Positions 44,227 through 54,911 of a stretch of 64,000 bases of DNA are shown here, one piece after another. Source of the DNA: Rhabdophis nuchalis (taxonomy: Eukaryota > Chordata > Lepidosauria > Squamata > Natricidae); the NCBI GenBank assembly GCA_039707465.1, contig CM077645.1:144825503-144889502 (forward strand). The letters run 5' to 3'. The translations under genes and the position numbers were made by a program. The notes below the pieces were generated by a model. The model did not search any database. It saw only the letters and a list, made by a program, of their open reading frames with translations, and was not told where the DNA came from. Position 1 is the first letter of the stretch, and every line of letters starts with the position of its first letter.

Positions 44227-44937
44227 TTTAAATAAAAGCTGGTAAATTGAACGGAAGTCACCTAATTAGTCTGAACCAGAAACAGCTAATGCAAGGTACA
44301 AGATTTTAAGAACTCTAATCAATAGTTTTAATTAGAAGAAATGTTAAGATTGTATCAGAAGAATTCTGGCAAAAACATTAGCTTTAGGTTAGACATATAG
44401 GCAATTTAGGGCTACAAAAAACCCTTGCCCATTTCCTTGTGCATTTTTGCTTTAGTAAGCTTGCAAATTACTTCATTTGAGAAGCTGGCCAGTTGGTATT
44501 TGTTCTCTGTTTTCAATAGTGATCATTCCTATGTGTGTACTAAGCAATGACAAATTGGACTTAAAAATGGTATTGATTCAGCTGGTGGCCTTAAGGAAGA
44601 ATATTGCAAAGAATAATCAAAGAAGGAAGGACTGAGAAGAACGTCTATGGAGATTCTCAGTCATCCAGGTCATGGTTGTCCCAAAGGTGCTTTTTCAGGA
44701 GGCAACTGGACTCGCTTATCATTCAAGAAGCTTCTTCAGCTCTGACTAGATGGTGGGGAATGGAAAGTTTATACTCCTTGCGGTATATGACAAGAAATGT
44801 CACATATTTATCCATCTCTTTAAGATCTTCTAAAAATGCAGTAGGTAGACATTGCGGTTTTCTATAGCTCATTAGTGGTAATATAAGATAGGAAATAATG
44901 CTTTGTGGGATTCTTAAAAAGGCCTGTTTCTTTGGGA

Positions 44938-45184
44938 CAGGGGTCAGCAACCTGCAGCCCTGGAGCTGCATATAGCTCTTTCATCCCTCTGCTGGGGCTC
45001 CCTGTCGTCGGTTGGCTCCACAAATGATAGGGTTTCAGTTAGGACCAGTAGAAGAAAAAGGACACCGCGCGAGGAGGAGACTTTATGGTGGGGGAACCAG
45101 TCAGCTCCTGAATTGAAGGGGGTGGGGGATTCCAGTTAGGACCTTTATGGCTCTTTTGAGTGTTGAAGGTTGCCGAGCCCTGCT
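44938..45184. mobile_element. hAT MITE, CAGGGGTCAGCAACCT family (unit B copy)
   Basis: Counterpart of 21765-22009 with nearly the same sequence. Confidence 0.75.
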
Positions 45185-45428
45185 CTAGGATAATATGAAC
45201 TCAATTCAATCTTTCCCACCATTGATATTCTCTAACTATATAGCAAGGGTGAGGAACTATAGCCTGTGGACTTCACTTTGGAGAAGTGTTGTGTTGAAAC
45301 TAATATAATCTGGCTTTTTCAAAGAGTGGATTTTTAACCATAAAAATCTTCCTCTGAAGCTTCTGAGATGCTTGCTTTTTATTGAAAAAATAAAAAAAAA
45401 TTTTTTTGAGGGTCAGATCTTGCTTTTC

Positions 45429-45637
45429 TTTAAGATCTTCTAAAAATGCAGTAGGTAGACATTGCAGTTTTCTATAGCTCATTAGTGGTAATATAAGATA
45501 GGAAATAATGCTTTGTGGGATTCTTAAAAAGGCCTGTTTCTTTGGGACAGGGGTCAGCAACCTGCAGCCCTGGAGCTGCATGTAGCTGTTTCATCCCTCT
45601 GCTGGGGCTCCCTGTCGTCGGTTGGCTCCACAAATGG
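45429..45637 (+). repeat. Local repeat of 44818-45027
   Basis: About 209 bases, starting CTTTAAGATCTTCTAAAAAT and ending in the MITE, occur a second time 610 bases downstream in unit B only. It replaces the AT-rich stretch found in unit A at about 22210-22415. Confidence 0.85.
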
Positions 45638-45799
45638 CTCCATTAATCTCAGGTTTTGAATGTGTATTTACTGTATGTTGTACTGTAGGTTGCTAATAAA
45701 CAAATAATTCTCTTTGTAATATTTTCTTAATTATTCTCCTTCATTATTAAATTTTTCTAGTTCAAATCTTCCTGTGATTATGGATTCCTCCACTTCTTT

Positions 45800-47769
45800 T
45801 TTTTTTATATTGAAAAAGTTTTATTGGTTTTTACAATTTTCCAAAAGGGTAGGGTAAGGGATACAGAAACATTTTAAGAACTTTCGCTTCGGGATCATTG
45901 GCCCTTCCAGGGCTTCATAATAAAACATTGAAAAAACATTTTTCAAAAATACTACAAGGTGAAAATAAGTACATGTTTCCTAAATTCTCAATTCTATGCT
46001 GGCAGTCGTGTGCAAACATCCAGATATAAAGGTTATACAATATTAATAAAAAAAAGCAAAGTTATTTTTTCGATCTAAGTCTCTTGGCAATTGTATCTTC
46101 TTTTTCTCCTCCCTGGCCCCCAGCAGGCGGGGCCGTGGCCCCCCCGCCCCCCGAATCGTCCCCCAGGACAGAGGAATGTTTTTTAAGAAAGGCTTCCGCC
46201 TCAACAACTGTTTTAATCCTTACTCTTCCTTCATCCCAGAACACCAACATCCCTTCCGGCATCGCCCACTTAAACCAGATCCCGTGGTCAAACAATTTTT
46301 TGGATAAGAAGGAATACCTCCTTCTCATCTCTCTAATCTTTTTTGGGATCTGCTTCAAGATGGCGACTTCCTTTTGTTGGTAAATTAATGGCCCCCCTCT
46401 CTGCGCCTTCAAAATTCTCTCTCTGGTTGACCTTCTAACAAATTTAATATGTATCTCTCTGGGTACTTCATTTATCCTGGCATATGTCGAGTTTATTCTG
46501 TAGACTAGGTCAATGTCCCCCCTGATCTCATCTTTACGTTTATGTAAATAGTCTGCTAAAATTGTACTCATGAGTTCAGGAAGACATTCACCAGATTCTT
46601 CAGAAATGTTCTGAAATCTTAAAAAATATGACATCCTTTCAAAATCCATCCTAGACATATGCCCAGTCAATTCTCCAACCTCATTGTTAACATTTTTAAG
46701 CTCTCCCTTTGCCCCAGCCAGTCCCCCTTCCAGCTCCTCAGTCTTCTGTGTGTTCTCCAGCACTTGCTTCCATGTTTCCAAAAGATCCTTCTTGAAGCTG
46801 CTATTATCTTCTCTCAAAGCTTTAATTTCCTGCACCAGAGCTTGTAACACTGATTCCATTGATGTCATTCTTTGTTCCAATTCTGCCAATTCTGATTTTG
46901 ATGCCATGGTAAGCTGTTAAAGTCAGTGCCACTAAGATGGCATTTTTTGGGTGGGGCCGTTGAAGCAGGTCAGGAGAAAAACAGTTCAAGTGAAAGTTAT
47001 AAAAAGTTCAAGACCCAGAAGAGAAACACTTTTCACAGTCAATAATTATAGCAGAGAAGGCACTCCAGGGAAGGAATCAATTAATCCAGAAATTTCTTCA
47101 TTAGTAGAGAGAGGGAGTCCAAATCACAAAGAGATGTTGGTAATTTTCCATAAATAAAAATAATCATTCAGGAACAAAGGGCAGCCATCCTCCACTGCCC
47201 AATCTGAGAGCCAGCAGGAGAAAGTAACAAAAGAAAAATTGTTTCAGGCCAGCCGGACTTAGATACATTGTAAAGAAACAAGCTGCAAATCACTTTCACT
47301 TGGTTCAAAGCAGTCCGGATGAGAAATGTCCGCTTCCTCGCAACGAGGAGCCATTTCTAAGCGCCGCTTTAAATCCGAGGGGGGGGTTAACAAACAAACA
47401 CCCCCCTCTACGTTCTTTCAGTCCAGACTGCCAGCACAAATAATGTTGAAAATCACTCACTCTTCACCTCGCTGCCAAAGCCCCGGGAAGCCTTCCGACC
47501 CGAACACTCAGCTCTTCTCAAACTCGTCGTTCGTTGCTGTCCTCCATTGGCGAAGGGAAAACCCCCCGCAGCATGTCTCCTCTCGCCTAGGCCGAAGACA
47601 AGGGCCATTTTCCCGCCGCCGCAGGGGTAAACAGACCCAGGCAAGCCAGCCCTATGGAAGGCCCCCAAAAAAGGGGGTGCCTCGCCCCCGTTGGGGGGCA
47701 GAAAAAAAACAAAACGGCGGACGAGACCCAAGACTCGTCCGTCGCCGCTGGAAGGCGGAACCGGAAGTC
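45800..47769 (-). mobile_element. ORF1-only L1 (HAL1-like), complete, private to unit B
   Basis: GATTCCTCCACTTCTTT is present at both ends (45783-45799, 47770-47786) and only once in unit A (22564-22580). On the minus strand the element has a CpG-rich 5'UTR of about 860 bases, one intact ORF1, about 260 bases of 3' sequence with AATAAA (plus 45820-45825) and a poly(A). There is no ORF2 remnant. The first bases contain the ETS-type motif CCGGAAGT (plus 47761-47768). Integration at CTTCTTT/AAATG fits L1 endonuclease preference. Confidence 0.88.
46062..46907 (-). CDS. L1 ORF1 protein, intact, 281 aa
   Basis: The N-terminal 80 residues are a heptad-rich coiled coil (MASKSELAELEQRMTSMESV, LQALVQEIKALREDN). 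An RRM-like middle follows (FERMSYFLRFQNISE, ILADYLHKRKDEIRGDIDL) and then the C-terminal domain (PREIHIKFVRRSTRERILKA, YSFLSKKLFDHGIWFKW). The end is a Gly-rich linker and a basic tail (AKRLRSKK). In L1, ORF1p forms RNA-binding trimers in the cytoplasmic RNP. No stop or frameshift is present, so the insertion looks young. Without ORF2 it would depend on L1 enzymes made elsewhere. Confidence 0.92.
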   Translation of the reverse strand: MASKSELAELEQRMTSMESVLQALVQEIKALREDNSSFKKDLLETWKQVLENTQKTEELEGGLAGAKGELKNVNNEVGELTGHMSRMDFERMSYFLRFQNISEESGECLPELMSTILADYLHKRKDEIRGDIDLVYRINSTYARINEVPREIHIKFVRRSTRERILKAQRGGPLIYQQKEVAILKQIPKKIREMRRRYSFLSKKLFDHGIWFKWAMPEGMLVFWDEGRVRIKTVVEAEAFLKKHSSVLGDDSGGGGATAPPAGGQGGEKEDTIAKRLRSKK

Positions 47770-48090
47770 GATTCCTCCACTTCTTTAAATGCATCCTGAG
47801 CATCATAGTAAATCTTGAGGAATATCTATATAAATAAAAATGTAAAATAGTTTGTACGAATCCACTAATCTCAAAAACTACTGGACCCAATTTACACCAA
47901 ACTTCCACACAATGTAGCCAAGGACTTCCGATAATAGACTAGCTACTCATTTTGTGCCTAGCAAACGTGTATCGTGTGTTAGGTAAACACAAATAAAAGG
48001 TACTAACTGAAAAATGTTTTTACTCACTGTAACTCCGCTCACCAACAGTCATTAACTACGGAGGCCTCTTAGGGCCAAAAAGGCACTGGA

Positions 48091-48720
48091 GTCAAACTAT
48101 TCTCCAAAGCACCTGAGGGCAGAACAAGAATCAATGGGTGGAAACTAATCAAGGAGAGAAGCAACTTAGAACTGAGGGGAAATTTCCTGACAGTTAGAAC
48201 AATTAACCAGTGGAAGAGAAATTGCCTCCAGAAGTTGTGAATGCCCCAACACTGCAAGTCTTCAAGAAGATGTTGGATAGCCATTTGTCTGAAATGGTAT
48301 AGGGCTTCCTGCCTAGGCAGGGAGTTGGACTAGATGACCTCCGAGGTCCCTTCCAACTCTGCTATTGTATTATTGTATTACAGTAGGTAGATAGATAGGG
48401 GAATAGAGAGAGAGGGTTGCCACAAAGAAGAGGGAGTCAAACTATTCTCCAAAGCACCTGAGGGCAGAACAAGAAGCAATGGATGGAAACTAATCAAGGA
48501 GAGAAGCAACTTAGAACTGAGGAGAAATTTCCTGACAGTTAGAACAATTAACCAGTGGAAGAGAAATTGCCTCCAGAAGTTGTGAATGCCCCAACACTGC
48601 AGGTCTTCAAGAAGATGTTGGATAGCCATTTGTCTGAAATGGTATAGGGCTTCCTCCCTAGGCAGGGAATTGGACTAGATGATCTCCGAGGTCCCTTAAA
48701 ACTCCGCTGTTGTATTATTG
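48091..48720 (+). repeat. CR1 3' end, tandemly doubled (about 345-bp unit)
   Basis: GTCAAACTATTCTCCAAAGC recurs at 48091 and 48436, each followed by the CR1 C-terminal coding and 3' end (GAAGATGTTGGATAGCCATT, GGTCCCTT). The two copies differ by few bases, so the doubling is recent. Confidence 0.85.
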
Positions 48721-49148
48721 TATTATAGTAGGTAGGTAGATAGGGGAATATATAGATAGGGAGAAATACAGTAGGTAGGTAGGTAGGTATGTAGATAGAG
48801 GGATAGATAGGGAGAAATACGGTAGGTAGGTTGGTAGGTAGGGGGATAGATAGATAGGGAACAGCACAGTAGGTATGTAGGTAGGTAGGTAGGTAGGGGG
48901 ATAGATAGAGAGGAAGAAATACAGTAGGTTTGTAGGTAGGTAGGTAGGTGTATAGATAGATAGCGAGAAATACAGTAGGTAGGTAGGTAGGTAGAGGAAT
49001 AGAGAGAGAGGGAGAAATACAGTAGGTAGGTAGGTAGAGGGATAGAGAAGGGGAAATACAGTAGGTAGATAGAGGGAGAAAGGAAGAAATACAGTATGTA
49101 GGTAGGTAGAGGGATAGATAGAGAGGGAGAAATACAGTAGGTAGGTAG
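48720..49148. repeat. GTAG/GATA minisatellite, about nine units
   Basis: A unit of roughly 35-55 bases containing GGGAGAAATACAGTAGGTAG plus GATAGATA repeats about nine times. It starts at the CR1 tail. The PTYLPT-type frames on the minus strand are artefacts of it. Confidence 0.9.
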
Positions 49149-49344
49149 GTTGGGGGCAGGGGTGGGTTCCTAACGGTTCGCACCGGCTCCTGCGAGCCGG
49201 TTGGTCAAATTTACCGATCTGTAGCGATCCGGTTGGACCGTGGACCCGGAAGTAAGTCCTCCGCACTCGTCCCCGCCCCCCCCACCGCCCAGCCAACGCT
49301 AAATCGCTGGGCGCCGGTGGCTTGGAACTCAGAGGGGTGCCCGG

Positions 49345-50090
49345 GATGTGTGCGAAGATCGCCTCTCCGTGCCGCTTCTCACCACTGGCCAGGGAGCTTA
49401 GCGCCAAGCGGCTATGAGAAACGGGGAGGCGCGGGGTGTGTGCTAAGTTTGCATGCTGCCCCTCGCCTCTCTGCTCCGCTTCTCATTGCCGGCCAGGGAG
49501 CTTAGCGCCGGGCCGCGTGAGAAAGGGAGAGCCGCGGGGCGTGTGCGAAGTTTGCATGCTGCCCCTCACCTCTCCGTTTCTCATGCAGCCCGGCGCTAAG
49601 CTCCCTGGCCAGCAATGAGAAGCGGAGAGGCGAGGGGCAACATGCAAAATTCGCACACGCCCCGTGTCTCTCTGTTTCTCCCGTGGTCCGGCGCTAAGCT
49701 CCCTGGCCGGCAATGAGAAGCAGAGAGGTGCGGGGCATGTGCAAAGTTTGCATGCTGCCCCTTGCCCCTCTGCTCCGCTTCTCATTGCCGCCCAGGGAGC
49801 TTAGCGCCGGGGCGCATGAGAAAGGGAGAGCCGCGGGGCGTGTGCGAAGTTTGCATGCTGCCCCTCACCTCTCCGTTTCTCACACGGCCCGGCGCTAAGC
49901 TCCCTGGCTGCAAAGGCCGCATGGCGCAGGGCTTCCCAGCGCTTCCCGCCGCTAAAGGTTTAAAGCGCCGGGGGCGGGGGAGGGGAGCCCGGCGCCCTGC
50001 TGCCTTTGGGGCCAGACCGGCCATTGCTAAACTCGCTTGCCGGCCTGGCTGCAAAGGCCGCATGGTGCAGGGCTTCCCGGCGCTTCCTGG
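49345..50090. repeat. CpG-rich direct and inverted repeats inside the hAT element
   Basis: A block with GGGAGCTTAGCGCCGGG, GAGAAAGGGAGAGCCGCGGG and GTTTGCATGCTGCCCCTCAC occurs at 49495 and again at 49795, 300 bases apart, with inverted pieces between. A second pair, AAAGGCCGCATGG(C/T)GCAGGG, lies at 49911 and 50052. Open frames here are repeat products. Confidence 0.85.
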
Positions 50091-51055
50091 GGACCGTTCC
50101 CACCACCTCTTCTGTATATGCCTCTGCTGTGTTGAGGACTTACATTCTTATTTGTAAGCAAATCATTGAATGTTGCTTGTTTATTTAAATGATTTATGTG
50201 GCCACCTTACTTGGGATTGGTACTCTGAACTTTTACCGATTAAATTAAATGAGGAAAATATGTCAGTTTTACCTTATAAATTATTTCAGGGCTTTCCTCT
50301 TTGGCAAATTGATTGGTTTTTACGCTGCTACCCCCCCCCCATTGAATAATAAAACATCTGGCATCCTTCACCTGCATACTATGCTTACTATCCACTTTGC
50401 AAGCTTATAAAAGACATGTAAATTTCCAGCACTTCATATCTGGGAATCTGCTTTTAATATCAAAAATAGAATTGGAGTATTTTTTTTACCTTGATACATT
50501 ATTTGCCTTGTTTTAATTTTATTATACTGTATTGTGCACTATACTATACTATTAATAATATTAATACTATATTATTATTTTTTAAATAATTATGCTGTCC
50601 ATCTCACTGATGTAGTGACTCTGGGTGGCTTATAGTTTATTATGACTTTATATACATAATCTAACACCTTTCTGATGTTATTTTATATTTCTTTGCCCAA
50701 TAAAATATTGTTGCTTGGGATAACACAATTAATTATAAAATCATAAAATATTTATTCAGTAGAAACTATGTTGAGTCTGTTATGTCCTGCAGCAGTTGTA
50801 CACATTAATAATGATACATTTTAGTGACCTTTCTTTACATAATTGGTGTTGTCTTTCATACTTTTGGATTTCTATTTTCTGTTTCTGTTACTTAGCAATT
50901 GCTAAAACAAATCCCATGTGAAAAAATATTCAAAGCCTTCTTGATTTTAATTGTCACTTTATTTATTCCTGCACATTGTAGTATTTATTCATTTTCATAT
51001 CTGTTTTTCCACTGTTGTACAAACATAATTCCAGCAGCTGCTAACATTCCCACCT

Positions 51056-51145
51056 GGTCACATGGCCGGCAAGCCACTCCCACCCGGTCACATGGCCGGC
51101 AAGCCACTCCCACCCGGTCACATGGCCGGCAAGCCACTCCCACAA
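51056..51145. repeat. Three 30-bp tandem repeats
   Basis: CATGGCCGGCAAGCCACTCC starts at 51061, 51091 and 51121 with CACCCGGTCA between copies. It lies near the right end of the hAT element. Confidence 0.9.
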
Positions 51146-51447
51146 AGCAGGCCACACCCACAGAATAGGTTCCAAAAATTTTGAAACCCACCCCTGGTTG
51201 GGGGTTATATGGTGGTTGTGTGTATGTGTGCAGGTGTAGATCTACACACAGATTGGTTGGCCATTTAACCAGACTGGGCCACAGCAACGCGTGGCCGGGT
51301 ATAGCTAGTTAATAATAAATGTCTATTTCTACTAAATCCTTTTTTCCCCTTTAATTTTGACACAACACAATACATTCTTAGGTTACAGTTAGTAATTTAT
51401 GGTCAAAGTTCTCCATTATCCATAGTCTATAGCGATTCTGTCATGTA

Positions 51448-51712
51448 GGTCATGGTTGTCTCAAAGGTGCTTTTTCAGGAGGCAAATGGACTTTCTTGGG
51501 TTTTTTCTTTGAAGAAAAGATGAAGATAAGCCTCCAAGTGTTTCAATGACCTTCAAAAAGGATGCAAATGACCAGCTGTCTGCAAGGAATATAAATCCTT
51601 CCATTCTCCACCGTCCAGTCAGAGCTGAAGAAGCTTCTTGGATGAGAAGCAAAAGGCCTTCAAAGAAAAAACAAGAAAGTCCATTTGCCTCCTGAAAAAG
51701 CACCTTTGGGAT
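51448..51712. mobile_element. Long-inverted-end element, unit B copy
   Basis: Counterpart of 26629-26895 with the same arms and only single-base changes. Confidence 0.75.
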
Positions 51713-51846
51713 ATCTATTATCCATAGTATTGATCAAAAAAAACCTAATGAAAAACCAACATCAAAAACATACTTTCCAATACAAGCAAACAACAACAAA
51801 GACAAAACCCAAGATACTTATAACCACAATAGGAAATAAGCAACTA

Positions 51847-52197
51847 CAGGGTAGTCCTCAAGTTATGACCATAATTGAGCCCGAAGTTTATGTTGTTAAG
51901 TGAGAAATTTCTTAAGTGAGTTTTGCCCCATTTCCTGACCCTTCTTGCCACATTTGTTAAGGGAATCACTGCCATTGCTAAAATTAGTGACACCGTTGTT
52001 AAGTGAATCCAGTTTCCCCATTGAGTTTGCTTGTCAGAAGGTCGCGAAAGGGGACACTGCGACCATCACAAGTATGAGTCGATTGTAAAGCATCCAAATT
52101 TGGATTAGGTGATCATGGAGGACACTGTAAGTGTGAAAAACAGTCATGTAACTTTGAACGATCAATAAATGAACTTTTGTAAGTCGACGATTACCTC
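51847..52197. mobile_element. MITE, GGTAGTCCTC(A/G)A family, private to unit B
   Basis: GGGTAGTCCTCAAGTTATGACC-like left end and GTAAGTCGACGATTACCTCC right end are imperfect inverted copies. Unit A instead has the 27048 repeat here. Confidence 0.65.
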
Positions 52198-52376
52198 CTG
52201 GCTGTATCGCTAACTGGCCAAATATTTTGCTCTTGCGTATGTTGAATTTGGAGGGGTTTTGAGGTTTTACTGTTTTTGCTGTTTATTGCATGTGTGTGTA
52301 TGTGTGTGTATAGTGTTTGTGCTGATAAATAAATAAATAAATAAATAAGGGAGACTAGTATAGATCTATTTCAAGC

Positions 52377-52538
52377 TATTTATTTATTTATTTATTGAAT
52401 TTATACCCCGCCCTTCTCCGAATGGACCCAGGGCGGCTCTCATCAGCTAGCCATACCCTTACTGGGATTCGAACCAGGGAAGTATTATATGTGAGGCAGT
52501 TGTAATTGCCACTGGACCACTGGTTCTCCTCCTGATCA
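52377..52538 (-). mobile_element. tRNA-headed SINE with L2-type tail
   Basis: On the minus strand an A box (TGGTCCAGTGGC) is followed by a B box (GGTTCGAATCC). The tail GCCGCCCTGGGTCC...GGGCGGGGTATAAATTC is the L2 3' end, then a (AAAT)n run. The head and tail combination suggests mobilisation by L2. Confidence 0.75.
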
Positions 52539-52539
52539 G

Positions 52540-53199
52540 CTGAGCCAAGGGAATAAGTATATACTTGTGTCACAACACCTTGGTAAGCCCCAAATATGGG
52601 AGGAAGCAGAACTGAGGTAGCAACGGACGATACAGAGGCCTGAAACATTGGTCAAGTACACTTTGGTCAAGAAGTAAAAAGTGCACGCTATGCTCAATAT
52701 ATTGCTGTATTTGCAAAAAGGTCCTGCCCCAGACACCATCCTGTTTGCTGGGTTGCTCCCACGATCTTTTCCCAGAAACTTCCCCATTTATCTCCTTGCT
52801 AGCCACAAATAGCCTCTGAATGCATATAACTTGTCGACCTAAGCAAACTGTGTCAACCGGTAGGTTTTCAAGTCCCCCACCCCCATATTTGGGCAGATGT
52901 AGGAGACCGGGAATGTCTACATCACCAAGGGTATAAGAGACAATCCTTGTCAATATTTGGGGGTTCAGACATTTTGTATGGGCTATGTGCCCATCTCTGA
53001 AACTGTGCTTTGCTGCTTTGAAGAGCTTGTCTGTGTGTCTTGGCCTTTTCCTACAACAGAACTTCTTTCCTTTTCTGTCTTTCGGCTCACCACAGGAGAC
53101 CTTGCAGGCAGAAAGCTATTTTTTCGTTGCCTTTGTTACATTTGTGTTGCATTTGTGCTGCTTCCTCCTATATTAGGAGGAGCTCCCAAAAATAACTGG
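52540..53199. other. Dispersed repeat mosaic between unit B blocks
   Basis: Parts match unit A 27240-27400 (CTTTTCTGTCTTTCGG, CACCACAGGAGACC), in part rearranged. No gene was seen. Confidence 0.4.
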
Positions 53200-53465
53200 C
53201 ACTAACCAAGCATTTTCAATTAAAAAAAAAAAGAACCAGCTTTTGATGTTCTGCTCTCCATGCCATCTACTGAATATGTAGTAAACTTCATAATACCAAG
53301 TTAATTATGCAGCGTATGTAGGGATCTATGATAATTCGTTTATATAATTACAAATGTCCAGCTTGCACAGCATGCTATTTTATCATGTATTTTGATTTAG
53401 TCAAATTGCTGCAGATTAGAAATGCAAACGTTGCGTAAACAGACATGGGCGTTGAAACAGTTCAT

Positions 53466-53473
53466 TATAAATA
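53466..53473 (+). promoter_or_regulatory. TATA box of serpin gene B
   Basis: TATAAATA in the same context as at 27877. Confidence 0.65.
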
Positions 53474-53496
53474 TCTGCACTTCACTGTTGAAGGCA

Positions 53497-53594
53497 TCTC
53501 ACTCACTGGCAGCCTCAGATTCCAGTTCCACATCTGAAGTGAGGAAGATTTGGGCCACCTTTGCTTTGGCATCAAGACTGAATACAGTAAAGAG
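53497..53594 (+). other. Noncoding leader exon of serpin gene B
   Basis: Counterpart of 27908-28004 with a few substitutions and one extra base. The donor AGAG|GTAAGA is kept. The following intron is about 7.4 kb, against 3.3 kb in copy A. Confidence 0.6.
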
Positions 53595-53782
53595 GTAAGA
53601 CGAGACAAAGAGGTCTCTGCTGGAACATGAAGGTATCTTTTTCCTGACTCATGAACTAGTGTTTTTTAATCCTCTTTTCTTTTTTGGTCAACAAATTGTT
53701 GTTTGCCAAAATAACAGTAATGGAGAGAGAGGCTTTGTGTTGCTTCACTGGGGATCAGGTAATCATTGAGGATATTTTAAGT

Positions 53783-53927
53783 CAGGTGTGGGCAAACTTT
53801 GCAACTTTAAGTCTGAAGGACTTCAGCTCCCAGAATTCTCCAGCCAGCAAAGCAAAGCAAAGCTGGCTGGAGAATTCTGGGAGCTGAAGTCCTTCAGACT
53901 TAAAGTTGCAAAGTTTGCCCACCCCTG
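53783..53927. mobile_element. hAT MITE private to unit B, exact 8-bp target duplication
   Basis: The ends CAGGTGTGGGCAAAC and GTTTGCCCACCCCTG bound a near-perfect palindrome. TTTTAAGT lies at 53775-53782 and 53928-53935, and once only in unit A near 28185. Confidence 0.93.
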
Positions 53928-54019
53928 TTTTAAGTCAATCATGGAGAAATGTTAGGGTTGCTATGTGACATGGGCAGACATAGCTATCTAAAAAATAAAT
54001 AAGCAAGCATGTCTTAACA

Positions 54020-54365
54020 TGTTTAACAGAGTTGGAAGGGACCTTATAGGTGATTTAGTCCAAGGCCCCCTCAAGCCGGAGACCCTACACAATTGCTGAC
54101 AACTGGCAGTCCAATCTCTGAAGCCCCCACAACTTCTGAAGCCCCCACAACTTCTGAAGGCAAGCTGTTCCATTGATTGATTGTTCTCACTGTCAGAAAG
54201 TTCCTGCTTATTTCTAGGGTGAACCTCTCCTTGTGAGGAGAAATTATTTCTGAATACCAGTATTTAATAAGAGGCTTCTTGGAATAAAAAACTGATTTGT
54301 TTCCCAGGAAAATAATAGATTTAGGTAATTGCTGTGCAGGACTTATGTAGAATTCCATTTCCTCC
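54020..54365 (-). mobile_element. CR1 3' end, unit B copy
   Basis: Counterpart of 28265-28660; it has two copies of the 18-base unit instead of three. Confidence 0.8.
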
Positions 54366-54594
54366 AGGAAATGAAACATTTATCCGTGAGTGGTGATATT
54401 TCAAAGATTTTGCAACATCCAATGCTATAGATACATGTTTGACCTTCTCTATGCTTATTTAAACCAATCAGTTCTATCACAGGCCAAATATTACGGGATC
54501 CAGTCAGTTTTTAAAGACATTAAAGATTTAAGATACTAAGACTAAGAGTAAGTATATGTTTTTCATCCCTAATTACCGTAAACATGAAGCCATT

Positions 54595-54720
54595 TGGGTA
54601 ACGTTGGGCTAGGCATCTCTCTCAGTCCCAGGAAGAAGATACTGGCAAGCCATTTCTGAAAATGTTGTAAAGAAAACTGTATATATCTGTGCATACAGTT
54701 ACCAAAAAAAAGGTCAGGGT
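54595..54720 (+). mobile_element. SINE-like fragment
   Basis: GGGTAACGTTGGGCTAGGCA and ACTGGCAAGCCATTTCTGAA resemble the central part of squamate tRNA-SINEs. It has no counterpart in unit A. Confidence 0.4.
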
Positions 54721-54911
54721 GGACACCTCACTCTGAGAGAGCTCTGGTCCTACTCATGTCTCTAGAAATTTGCACAGACAAATTGGAATCAAAAGGTATA
54801 TGCAATCAAAGCACTATCCCTTGTGAGAGGGAACTTGGAGACTTACTGGACAACAGCTAAATATGAGTCAGCAGTGTGCAGCGGCAGCCAAAAAAGCCAA
54901 TCAAGATCAAG

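Larger units (their letters stand above)
49157..51196. mobile_element. 2-kb non-autonomous hAT nested in the Helitron
   Basis: The ends CAGGGGTGGGTTCC and GAAACCCACCCCTG are inverted, and GTTGGGGG flanks both sides (49149-49156, 51197-51204). The left half is GC-rich with long repeats (49340-50100), the right half AT-rich. No transposase is present. Confidence 0.9.
47825..51308 (+). mobile_element. Non-autonomous Helitron, private to unit B
   Basis: It begins TCTATATAAATAAAAATG and ends GGGTATAGCTAG. A hairpin (GGCCAC 51277-51282, GTGGCC 51291-51296, 8-nt loop) lies 12 bases before the CTAG end. It sits between A (47824) and T (51309), and unit A has the uninterrupted AT at 26489/26490. Terminal TC, 3' hairpin plus CTRR, and AT target without duplication are the Helitron signature. 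No Rep/helicase frame is seen. Other elements make up most of its length. Confidence 0.92.

Noticed and set aside
48548..49407. Two long minus-strand open frames rich in PTYLPT
   Set aside because: They are translations of the GTAG/GATA minisatellite.
49233..50157. GC-rich block as a host CpG-island promoter
   Set aside because: It is bounded by hAT ends with an exact target duplication and built of internal repeats, with no gene after it.
51056..51145. Three regularly spaced 30-bp repeats, CRISPR-like at first sight
   Set aside because: The copies are contiguous with no distinct spacers, inside a hAT element in a vertebrate genome. Simple tandem repeat.
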